This document shows positions 8,003 through 15,002 of a stretch of 64,000 nt of DNA, piece by piece. The stretch comes from an uncultured Oscillospiraceae bacterium (GTDB taxonomy: Bacteria > Bacillota > Clostridia > Oscillospirales > Oscillospiraceae). The stretch lies in assembly GCA_905233385.1 (NCBI GenBank), contig CAJOEH010000013.1, forward strand, positions 45,118-109,117, written 5' to 3'. The stretch's first letter is position 1. Each line of letters opens with the position of its first letter. Under the pieces are notes generated by a model. That model saw only the letters and a list, made by a program, of their open reading frames with translations. It searched no databases and was not told the DNA's origin. Both the position numbers and the translations under genes were made by a program.

Positions 8003-8416
8003 ATGAGAGTCCTTGCCATCGATTACGGCGACGCCCGCACCGGCATCGCGATCTCCGACGCGAGCGGAACGATCGTCGGGCAGACGACCGTGATCCAAAG
8101 CTATAACAAGAATAAGACCGCCGCCGAGATCGCCCGTATCGCCAAGGAAAGCGGCGCGGAGCGGCTCGTGATGGGCTTCCCGCGCAACATGGACGGCAGC
8201 GAGGGCCCGCGAGCGGAGCTCTACCGCGCGTTCGCCGCGCTGGTCGAGGAGACGTGCGCCATGCCGGTCGTCCTCTGGGACGAGCGGCGCACCACCGTGG
8301 AGGCGCACAATATCCTCTCCGACTGCAACTACCGCGGAAAGAAGCGCAAAAACACCGTGGACGCCGTCGCGGCGTCGCTGATCTTAGAGGGTTATCTCGC
8401 CTTCCTGTCGCGCTGA
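8003..8416 (+). CDS. ruvX: Holliday junction resolvase-like RuvX/YqgF (pre-16S rRNA nuclease)
   Basis: A 137-residue RNase-H-fold protein of the YqgF family. It begins MRVLAIDYGDARTGIAISD, carrying the first catalytic Asp, has VMGFPRNMDGSEGPRA in the middle and WDERRTTVEAH with the catalytic Glu, and ends with KNTVDAVAASLILEGYL. The family processes 16S rRNA ends or resolves junctions. Start ATG 8003 has GGAGAGG upstream. Its 3' end overlaps the convergent TauE gene by 25 bp. Confidence 0.95.
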   Translation: MRVLAIDYGDARTGIAISDASGTIVGQTTVIQSYNKNKTAAEIARIAKESGAERLVMGFPRNMDGSEGPRAELYRAFAALVEETCAMPVVLWDERRTTVEAHNILSDCNYRGKKRKNTVDAVAASLILEGYLAFLSR

Positions 8417-8766
8417 CGGGAGAACAGCTCCGTCAGCCCGACGAGCACCAAAAAACCGCCGAACAGCCTGCGCAGCAGTCCTGTATCCATCGCCGTCGCC
8501 AGCGCCGCCGCACCCGCGGCAGTCACGCAGCCGGCGAGGATCGCGGGAAGGACGACGCGCGGGCGGATCAGGCGGTTTTTTATATGAAACAGCAGCGCGC
8601 AGGCGGCAGTCGGCAGGAAGTAGAGCAGATTGATCCCCTGCGCGCTTTTCTGCGCCACGCCCGTGACGGAGGTCATCCACACCATGAGCAGGGTGCCGCC
8701 GCCGATGCCGAGCCCGGACAGGACGCCGCAGACCAGGCCGGCCAGCCCTGCGATCAACGCGCTCAC
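8392..8766 (-). CDS. TauE/SafE-family permease, second half-size subunit
   Basis: A 124-residue membrane protein: residues 1-30 contain GLVCGVLSGLGIGGGTLLM, the glycine-rich TauE/SafE signature, and about four transmembrane spans follow. Canonical sulfite/organosulfonate exporters are about 250 residues with two such repeats. Here each repeat is its own gene. The GTG start overlaps the partner's TGA (GTGA), indicating coupled synthesis of a likely heterodimer. Substrate unknown. Confidence 0.85.
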   Translation of the reverse strand: MSALIAGLAGLVCGVLSGLGIGGGTLLMVWMTSVTGVAQKSAQGINLLYFLPTAACALLFHIKNRLIRPRVVLPAILAGCVTAAGAAALATAMDTGLLRRLFGGFLVLVGLTELFSRQRDRKAR

Positions 8767-9095
8767 TTGAGCAGGAGGCGAAGGCCGCCCCAGAGGATGA
8801 ACGCGCCGAAGGCGCGGCGCAGCCATTTCGTCGGAAGTTTTCGGAGCGTCAGGCCCGCGATCGCGCCGCCGATCGCGCCGCCGATCAAATAGGGGATCGC
8901 GTCGGGGAGGAAGCTCCCGCCGCGCAGCAGGTAGATGCCCGCTGAGACCAGTGAGACCGGCAGGATGATGCACACGCTGCACGCGAACAGCTCGTGCGGC
9001 TTCAGGTCCGTCGTGCGCGACAGGAGCGGCAGGAGAACCATCCCGCCGCCCGCGCCGAACAGGCCGTCGAGCCGATGCTTCCGCAATCTTGCCAC
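8763..9095 (-). CDS. TauE/SafE-family permease, first half-size subunit
   Basis: A protein of about 110 residues with LFGAGGGMVLLPLLSR near the N-terminus (the TauE glycine motif) and spans at about 37-55 and 64-85 (IPYLIGGAIGGAIAGL). It pairs with the overlapping downstream half-size gene. The start is uncertain: a GTG at 9095 lies very close to GGAAGGGA, while a TTG four codons later has better spacing. Function is inferred from the family only. Confidence 0.8.
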   Translation of the reverse strand: MARLRKHRLDGLFGAGGGMVLLPLLSRTTDLKPHELFACSVCIILPVSLVSAGIYLLRGGSFLPDAIPYLIGGAIGGAIAGLTLRKLPTKWLRRAFGAFILWGGLRLLLK

Positions 9096-9193
9096 TTCCC
9101 TTCCGCCTGCGTTTCTGCCTTTATTCTGCGCCTATCATATCTGTCCTATCCGCGGAATATACTCTCCCATAAGGCTAATAACGAGGTGGGAGA

Positions 9194-9805
9194 ATGGAAC
9201 AACAAACCGTCAATCATATCACGCTGACCGGCAATTTGGCGTCCGCGCCGGCGTTTTCGCACAGCAACCACGGGCGGCGATTTTATTCGTTTTATCTGGA
9301 GGTCGCACGGCTGTCCGGCGCGATCGACCGTCTGCAGATCCTCGCGTCGGAGGAACTGCTGTTTTCCGCGGAGGCGCGCGAGGGCGACGCCCTGACGATC
9401 GAGGGGCAGATCCGCTCCTTCAACAACCGCTCGCCGAACGGCAGACGGCTCGTCATCTCCGTGCTGGCGGAGACGATGCAGGTCACGGACGCGCCGCACG
9501 ACAACCGCGTCAGCCTGCACGGGATCATCTGCAAGGACCCGACCTACCGGCGCACCCCGCTGGGCAGGGAGATCTCCGACGTGATGCTCGCCGTCAACCG
9601 TCCCTATCACCGCGCCGACTACCTTCCCTGTATCATCTGGGGCCAGTGTGCGCAGGAGGTCGCCGCCTATCCGGTCGGCACGCCGCTCGCATTGACCGGG
9701 CGGCTCCAGAGCCGCGCGTACGTCAAGGTCACGGACGGCGTCGCCGAGGAGCGCACCGCCTACGAGATCTCCGCGATCACCGCGGAACTCGCGGAACTGC
9801 CATAA
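9194..9805 (+). CDS. Single-stranded DNA-binding protein with two OB folds
   Basis: A 203-residue protein with two successive SSB-type OB domains: residues 1-100 (NHITLTGNLASAPAFSH, GDALTIEGQIRS) and about 104-200 (NRVSLHGIICKDPTYRRTP, YLPCIIWGQCAQEVAAYPVG). The second half looks like canonical SSB, while the first is more diverged. There is no acidic IPF-type C-terminal tail, so it may not recruit SSB partners as the housekeeping protein does. The gene is monocistronic, with a terminator directly after it. Confidence 0.85.
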   Translation: MEQQTVNHITLTGNLASAPAFSHSNHGRRFYSFYLEVARLSGAIDRLQILASEELLFSAEAREGDALTIEGQIRSFNNRSPNGRRLVISVLAETMQVTDAPHDNRVSLHGIICKDPTYRRTPLGREISDVMLAVNRPYHRADYLPCIIWGQCAQEVAAYPVGTPLALTGRLQSRAYVKVTDGVAEERTAYEISAITAELAELP

Positions 9806-9810
9806 TACAG

Positions 9811-9846
9811 CAAAAAAGCAGACTGAATGCAGTCTGCTTTTTTGAA
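9811..9846 (+). terminator. Terminator after the SSB-like gene (bidirectional)
   Basis: AAAAAAGCAGACTG-AAT-GCAGTCTGCTTTTTT is symmetrical and can act on both strands. Confidence 0.85.
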
Positions 9847-9902
9847 GTGAAGACGCTCCGTTTCTTCATTAGCGACCGAAGGGAGCGTCTTCATTTCTTC
9901 AT
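9846..9902. repeat. Family D GTCTTCATTAG-type inverted repeat
   Basis: GAAGACGCTCC and GGAGCGTCTTC form an inverted pair around TTCTTCATTAGCGACCGAAG. The same words recur in the cluster at 40.8-40.96 kb. Confidence 0.6.
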
Positions 9903-9904
9903 TC

Positions 9905-10171
9905 CTATACAGGCTCGTCCATCAGGCGGTCGAACTCCGCCGCGACGCGGTCGAAGTCCTCCTCGGGGATGTCGAGCAGGTCGAAGTCTTCCTCCGTCGG
10001 CACGTAGCCGTAGAGATAGACGTCGTTGGTCTCATCGAACGGCTCCAGTGCGATGTACTGCTTGCCGTCCAGATCGAAGACCCCCATGATGCCGCAGTCT
10101 ACGCTTTCGCCTTCGTCAAATTCCAGTGCAATGATCTCGTCTTCCGAGTACTGTGCGCGTTTATCTTCCAT
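9905..10171 (-). CDS. DUF1292 family small acidic protein
   Basis: An 88-residue, strongly acidic protein with EIIALEFDEGESVDCGIMGVFDLDGKQYIALEP and VYLYGY, the DUF1292 pattern found in Firmicutes (often near yrzL/yqgF-type genes). Function unknown. The ATG at 10171 has GGAGGG 7 bp upstream; an ATG six codons earlier is less likely. It has its own promoter and no obvious partner. Confidence 0.85.
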   Translation of the reverse strand: MEDKRAQYSEDEIIALEFDEGESVDCGIMGVFDLDGKQYIALEPFDETNDVYLYGYVPTEEDFDLLDIPEEDFDRVAAEFDRLMDEPV

Positions 10172-10201
10172 AGCAATCCCTCCTGTCAAGGTTGTACCTA
10201 T

Positions 10202-10230
10202 ATTATAGTCCTTTTTGAGAAAAAGCGCAA
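10202..10230 (-). promoter_or_regulatory. Promoter of the DUF1292 gene
   Basis: TTGCGC and TATAAT with a 17-bp spacer on the minus strand, just after the mutY stop. Confidence 0.7.
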
Positions 10231-10232
10231 GC

Positions 10233-11255
10233 CTATTCTGTCAGGAATTGTCGATATGCCGTCGGCAGGCCGATCGTTTCCTCCAGCTCCCGCCGCGTGA
10301 CCCAGGTGAAGCCGGTTTCCTCGGCGCAGTCCAGATAGCAGCAGGTCAGCTTCCACTCTACGTGCGTGAAGATATGGGTGCGCTGCACCGTCTTCTGAAT
10401 ATTGCGCGGGCGCACGCCCCAGGCCTTCGCCTGCCGCAGCATTTCCGGGACGGTCAGCTCGCCCGCGACGTCCGGCAGCTGCCAGAGTCCCGCGAGCAGG
10501 CCCGTCTTCGGCCGCTTGCAGACGGCGATCTTGTCTCCGCATTGCAGGAAGAACACCGTCCGGCGCTCCACCCTGCGCGGCTTCTTCGCCGCCTTGACCG
10601 GGAAGCGTTCCTGCGTTCCGTTCAGATTCGCTGTGCAAATATCTTTCAGCGGACACGCGCCGCACAGCGGCGCGCCGTTCGGCACGCAGACCGTCGCGCC
10701 GAGCTCCATCAGCGCCTGCGTGAAGTCGCCGCAGCGGCCCGCGGGGTAAACGCCTTCCAGCTTCCGCGCGACTTCCCGCTTCACGCGTTCCTCGCCGATC
10801 GGCGCGTCGGAGGCGAGAAAGCGCGAGACGACGCGCAGGACGTTGCCGTCCACCGCGGGTGTCGGCTGTTCAAAGCAGATCGAGAGGATCGCGCCGGCGG
10901 TATAGGCGCCGATCCCCGGCAGGGCGCGGACTTTTTCATAGTCGCGGGGAAATTCCCCGTCGTAGTCGCGCAGGATGACCTGCGCCGCTTTTTGCAGGTT
11001 CCGCACGCGGCTGTAGTAGCCGAGCCCCTCCCAGAGTTTGAGCAGTTCGTTCTCCTCCGCGGCGGCGAGGGCCCCGATTGTCGGGAGCTTTTGCAGGAAG
11101 CGTTCGTAATAGCCCCTGACCGCCTCCACGCGCGTCTGCTGCAGCATGATCTCGGACAGCCAGACGTGATACGGTTCCCGGTCGCGCCGCCACGGCAGGT
11201 CGCGGCGATTCAGTTCAAACCACGGCAGCAGCCGTTCCGGCAGCGCTTGCAGCAT
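10233..11255 (-). CDS. mutY: Adenine DNA glycosylase MutY
   Basis: A 340-residue protein that removes A from A:8-oxoG pairs. The helix-hairpin-helix region ALPGIGAYTAGAILSICF precedes the catalytic VDGNVLRV Asp. A 4Fe-4S loop follows with cysteines spaced C-X7-C-X2-C-X5-C (VCVPNGAPLCGACPLKDIC). The C-terminal NUDIX-like 8-oxoG recognition domain spans about 220-340. ATG 11255 follows GGAGGGAGAAGAC. It is cotranscribed with the upstream DEDDh exonuclease. Confidence 0.97.
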   Translation of the reverse strand: MLQALPERLLPWFELNRRDLPWRRDREPYHVWLSEIMLQQTRVEAVRGYYERFLQKLPTIGALAAAEENELLKLWEGLGYYSRVRNLQKAAQVILRDYDGEFPRDYEKVRALPGIGAYTAGAILSICFEQPTPAVDGNVLRVVSRFLASDAPIGEERVKREVARKLEGVYPAGRCGDFTQALMELGATVCVPNGAPLCGACPLKDICTANLNGTQERFPVKAAKKPRRVERRTVFFLQCGDKIAVCKRPKTGLLAGLWQLPDVAGELTVPEMLRQAKAWGVRPRNIQKTVQRTHIFTHVEWKLTCCYLDCAEETGFTWVTRRELEETIGLPTAYRQFLTE

Positions 11256-11270
11256 GTCTTCTCCCTCCTG

Positions 11271-11298
11271 AAAACGGGGCTGTATCACAGCCCCGTTT
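11271..11298 (-). terminator. Hairpin between exonuclease and mutY
   Basis: AACGGGGCTGTGATACAGCCCCGTT forms a strong stem that contains the exonuclease stop codon. The following T run is short, so this may attenuate rather than stop transcription into mutY. Confidence 0.5.
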
Positions 11299-12262
11299 GT
11301 TTCTCCTCGGTCGGTTTTCTCTTTCTTCTCCTGCGGCGGGCAGGCTTGCGGCGGGCGGCGAGCTCGTCGAATTTCTGCGCCGCGTCGGACGCGCCCTCGT
11401 AGATCAGGCGGCTGACGCGCAGCGTGCCGTCCGTGTCCTTTTGCAGGCGGATGCGGATCAGGTAGCGGCCGTGCTCCGGGCAGGACGCCATCGTCATATA
11501 ACGCCTGCCCTCCTGCGCGATCCAAGCGCCGTTCGGCATGAGCGCGCCGCACTGCGGACAGTGGCTTTTCAGCTCCGTCATGGCGTCGATCGCCTTCGCC
11601 TTATCCTCGTAGCCGCGGAAGACCGCTCTGCCGATACAGCCCTCTGGCGGGTTGCCGTGGAAGCCGTCGGCGTGATTGCGCAGCGCCTGCGCGTACTCCG
11701 CGATCCCGCGCTTGAGGTCGAGCCTGCTGCAGATGAGGGCGGTGTGGTACGCGTCGCCCAGCGCGTCGTGGGCGGGTCTGCTCGGCTCGATGCCGATCAG
11801 CTCCATCGCGCTTGACAGCGCCTTCTGCGAGGTGCCGCAGCCGGTCTGCGCGTTGAAGATCATCTGCGCGTTGTACCATTCGGTGATCCAGTCGGGCTCG
11901 CCGTCGTGCAGGAGGATGTTGTCCTCGAGGATCGTAATGTCGTCGAAGCCCCAAGTCAGGAAAACGCACTCCCCGCCGATCCACTTGCGGAAGCGTTTCA
12001 GCGCCTCCGGGAAGGGCAGGCCCTCCTCGCGCAGGGTGGCGTCGCGCAGGCCGGTCAGCTTGGAGACGCGGCTGTTGAGCTTTTTATAGTATTTCGGGCG
12101 CACCAGCACCTGAAACTCGTCGGCGACCGTGCCGTCCTCGAGCAGGCGCACCGCGCCGATCTGAATGATCTCTCCGTGGATCTCCACCGGCAGGACCTTC
12201 TTCGCCGCGTAGGAGCCGGGCCACGGCTGATTCCATTCCATATCCAGAACGATATATTGCAT
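11285..12262 (-). CDS. DEDDh 3'-5' exonuclease domain protein with C-terminal zinc-ribbon-like tail
   Basis: A 325-residue protein. The N-terminal 180 residues are a DnaQ-like exonuclease: D7-x-E9 in VLDMEWNQP, a middle Asp in TWGFDD, and H-x4-D in PAHDALGDAYHT. From about residue 230 there is a Cys-containing tail (HCPQCGALM, then MASCPEHGRY) that could bind zinc, followed by a basic C-terminus (RRKPARRRRRKRKP). KapD-like nucleases are the nearest family. Target unknown; RNA or single-stranded DNA is possible. It leads the mutY operon. Confidence 0.88.
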   Translation of the reverse strand: MQYIVLDMEWNQPWPGSYAAKKVLPVEIHGEIIQIGAVRLLEDGTVADEFQVLVRPKYYKKLNSRVSKLTGLRDATLREEGLPFPEALKRFRKWIGGECVFLTWGFDDITILEDNILLHDGEPDWITEWYNAQMIFNAQTGCGTSQKALSSAMELIGIEPSRPAHDALGDAYHTALICSRLDLKRGIAEYAQALRNHADGFHGNPPEGCIGRAVFRGYEDKAKAIDAMTELKSHCPQCGALMPNGAWIAQEGRRYMTMASCPEHGRYLIRIRLQKDTDGTLRVSRLIYEGASDAAQKFDELAARRKPARRRRRKRKPTEEKQTGL

Positions 12263-12286
12263 AAAGTATCTTCCTTTCTGCCGTCT

Positions 12287-12315
12287 ATCATATCACAGTT
12301 TTCCCCGCGCCGCAA
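12287..12315 (-). promoter_or_regulatory. Promoter of the exonuclease-mutY operon
   Basis: TTGCGG and TATGAT with a 17-bp spacer on the minus strand. Confidence 0.65.
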
Positions 12316-12332
12316 CCGGTCCGATAAAGTTT

Positions 12333-12361
12333 TTGACTTTTTCACGGCGTTGATATATAGT
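12333..12361 (+). promoter_or_regulatory. Promoter of the aconitase-like gene
   Basis: TTGACT and TATAGT with a 17-bp spacer; CGGAGGTG follows as ribosome binding site. Confidence 0.75.
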
Positions 12362-12383
12362 AGGAAAAAACGGAGGTGTTTCT

Positions 12384-14597
12384 ATGATCCATATTCTCAA
12401 TTCCGGCGTGTTCTTCCGAAACGGCGCGCTGATCCCCGCGGCGCAGTGCGAACTGTCGCCCGAGGAAGGCAGAAAAAAAACGATCGCCTACGGCATTCTT
12501 GCCGCGCACAACACCTCCGGCGACATGCGCGCGCTGAAGATCAGATTCGACGCCATGGCGTCGCACGACATCACCTACGTCGGCATCATCCAGACCGCCC
12601 GCGCCTCCGGGCTGGAGAAGTTTCCCCTGCCCTACGTGCTGACCAACTGCCACAACTCCCTGTGCGCCGTCGGCGGCACGATCAACGAGGACGACCACGT
12701 GTTCGGCCTGTCCGCGGCGAAGCGTTACGGCGGCGAGTTCGTCCCCGCCCACCAGTCCGTCATTCACAGCTATATGCGCGAGATGTACGCAGGCGGCGGC
12801 AGGATGATCCTCGGTTCGGATTCGCACACGCGCTACGGCGCATACGGCACCATGGCGATCGGCGAAGGCGGGCCGGAGCTGGTCAAGCAGCTTCTGTGCA
12901 AGACCTACGACATCGCCTATCCGCGCGTGGTCGGCGTACACCTGACCGGCAGGCCGAAGGCGGGCGTCGGTCCGCAGGACGTCGCCCTCGCCATCATCGG
13001 CGCGACGTTCAAGCAGGGCATCGTGAAAAACAGCGTCATGGAATTCTTCGGCAGCGGCGTCGCTTCCCTCTCGATGGACTACCGCAACGGCGTCGACGTG
13101 ATGACGACGGAGACGAGCTGTCTGTCCTCCGTCTGGCAGACGGACGGGACCGTCCGCGCCTCCCTTGCCGCGCACGGCAGGGCAGACGCCTACCGGGAAC
13201 TCGCGCCGCAGGACGGCGCGTACTACGACGCGCTGCTGGAGGTCGATCTTTCGTCCGTTGAGCCGATGATCGCCCTTCCCTTCCACCCCTCCAACGTCTA
13301 TACGATCCGCGAATTCAACGAGAATGCGGCGGATCTCCTGCACGCGGTCGACGAGAACGCCGTCTCCTCGCTCGGGCTGAAAAAGCAGCCGGAATCCCTG
13401 ACGAAAAAGATCAAAAACGGCCGCTTCTACGCCGATCAGGGCGTGATCGCCGGCTGCTCCGGCGGCACCTTCCAGAATCTCGTGAAAGCCGCGGAGATCC
13501 TGAACGGCAAGTCGCTCGGCAGCGACCGCTTCTGGCTCTCCTGCTACCCCGCCAGCCAGCCCGTCCTGATGGAGCTGCTGCGCACCGGCGCGCTGGAAAA
13601 GCTGATCGCCGCCGGCGCGTCGATCCGCAGCGCGTTCTGCGGTCCGTGCTTCGGCGCGGGCGACGTGCCCGCCAACGGCGCGTTCTCCATCCGCCACTCC
13701 ACGCGCAACTTCCCCAACCGCGAAGGCTCCAAGCCCGCGGACGGGCAGGTCGCCTACGTCGCGCTGATGGACTCGCGCTCGATCGCCGCCTCCGCCCTGA
13801 ACGGCGGCGCGATCACCCCCGCGACCGACCTCGCGGAGCTGACAGAGGACCCGTCCTTCGTCGATTATCACTTCGATCCCGCGCCCTATGAGCGCGTCTA
13901 TCACGGCGTGGGCAGACCCGATCCCGCGCAGCCGCTGATCTTCGGCCCGAACATCGCAGACTGGCCGGAGCAGATCGCGTTGCCTGAAAATCTGCTCATC
14001 ACCGTTGCCTCCGCGATCTACGACCCCGTCACGACCACGGACGAGCTGATCCCCTCCGGCGAGACCTCGTCCTACCGCAGCAACCCGCTGCGCCTGAGCG
14101 AATTTGCCCTGAGTCGCAAGGATCCCGCCTACGTCGGCCGCGCAAAGGCCGTGCTGGCGCAGGAAAAGCTGCGCCGCGAAGGCAAGCCCGCCGACATGGA
14201 GGGCTGCGATCCCGCGACGACCGGCTTGGGCAGCGCGGTCATGGCGATCCGTCCGGGCGACGGCTCCGCCCGGGAACAGGCGGCGTCCTGCCAGCGCGTG
14301 CTCGGCGGCGTGGCGAACTTCTGCGAGGATTTTGCGACGAAACGCTACCGCAGCAACGTCATCAACTGGGGCATGCTCCCCTTCACCGTGGAGAATATCG
14401 CCTCTTATAACATCCAGCCCGGCGACCGTGTCTATATCGCGGGCATCCGCAAGGCGCTGGAAGGCGACGCGGAACGGATCGATGGCGTGCTCCTGCAGGG
14501 CGATAAGCAAACGCCGCTGCCTTTGAAGCTCGAACGCCTGACCCGCGAGGAGCGCGACGTCATCCTCTCCGGCTGCCTGATCAATTATTACGCATAA
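12384..14597 (+). CDS. Aconitase-superfamily hydratase, YbhJ type
   Basis: A 737-residue protein with the whole aconitase architecture. It has the substrate-loop region [26 protein letters not shown] and candidate 4Fe-4S ligands C358 (AGCSGGT) and C419/C422 (CGPCFGAGD). A swivelling C-terminal domain includes the [13 protein letters not shown] loop. Ordering and length fit the E. coli YbhJ-like group, not AcnA/AcnB or isopropylmalate isomerase. The substrate of this group is not established. No TCA neighbours are present and the gene is monocistronic. Confidence 0.85.
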   Translation: MIHILNSGVFFRNGALIPAAQCELSPEEGRKKTIAYGILAAHNTSGDMRALKIRFDAMASHDITYVGIIQTARASGLEKFPLPYVLTNCHNSLCAVGGTINEDDHVFGLSAAKRYGGEFVPAHQSVIHSYMREMYAGGGRMILGSDSHTRYGAYGTMAIGEGGPELVKQLLCKTYDIAYPRVVGVHLTGRPKAGVGPQDVALAIIGATFKQGIVKNSVMEFFGSGVASLSMDYRNGVDVMTTETSCLSSVWQTDGTVRASLAAHGRADAYRELAPQDGAYYDALLEVDLSSVEPMIALPFHPSNVYTIREFNENAADLLHAVDENAVSSLGLKKQPESLTKKIKNGRFYADQGVIAGCSGGTFQNLVKAAEILNGKSLGSDRFWLSCYPASQPVLMELLRTGALEKLIAAGASIRSAFCGPCFGAGDVPANGAFSIRHSTRNFPNREGSKPADGQVAYVALMDSRSIAASALNGGAITPATDLAELTEDPSFVDYHFDPAPYERVYHGVGRPDPAQPLIFGPNIADWPEQIALPENLLITVASAIYDPVTTTDELIPSGETSSYRSNPLRLSEFALSRKDPAYVGRAKAVLAQEKLRREGKPADMEGCDPATTGLGSAVMAIRPGDGSAREQAASCQRVLGGVANFCEDFATKRYRSNVINWGMLPFTVENIASYNIQPGDRVYIAGIRKALEGDAERIDGVLLQGDKQTPLPLKLERLTREERDVILSGCLINYYA

Positions 14598-14620
14598 CAA
14601 ATTACACCGGCGCTTTCATT

Positions 14621-14930
14621 TGTCATTGCCCGGCTGCCCGTTGGCAGCCGGGCAATCTGTCCGTAGCAGACTTGGTATCTGCATTGTTTTCGGCAAATCT
14701 ATCAAATCTGTCATTCCCGCCTGACGCAGTCAGGCAGGGAATCTGTCCGTCGCAGGGATGGCACGTGTTCCGTATCACGGAAAAGTGTCCCATATCGATA
14801 CGCACAGATTGCACCCGCAAGGGGTAGGCCGCATCCGTAAGGCGGCAAAGCCGCCGACGGCTGCGCACCTACGCCGCCTGACGGCTGCGCACCCACGCCG
14901 CCTGACGGCGGCGTGGCAATGACAGGCTTG
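14621..14930. repeat. Family A palindromic elements, copy 2 (compound)
   Basis: Several units are fused: TGTCATTGCCCGGCTGCC...GGGCAATCTGTCCG, then CTGTCATTCCCGCC...GGGAATCTGTCCGTCGCAGG, then AAAGTGTCCCATATCGATAC and a run of CGCCGCCTGACGGCTGCGCA-like tandem words before GTGGCAATGACAG. It fills the convergent gap 14598-14940; no gene is visible. Confidence 0.8.
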
Positions 14931-14943
14931 AAAAGCGCAAATA

Positions 14944-14987
14944 TAGAGCAACGCCGCAAGGTCGATTGACCTTGCGGCGTTGCTCTA
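14944..14987 (-). terminator. Strong hairpin after the SLH gene
   Basis: GAGCAACGCCGCAAGGTC pairs perfectly with GACCTTGCGGCGTTGCTC around a short loop, 16 bp beyond the stop. The downstream T run is weak. Confidence 0.7.
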
Positions 14988-15002
14988 CGTTCTTTCGCAT
15001 TC

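Noticed and set aside
12342..14600. 752-codon open frame opposite the aconitase-like gene
   Set aside because: Composition is Arg/Ala/Gly/His-rich with no domains, no ribosome binding site; an antisense shadow.
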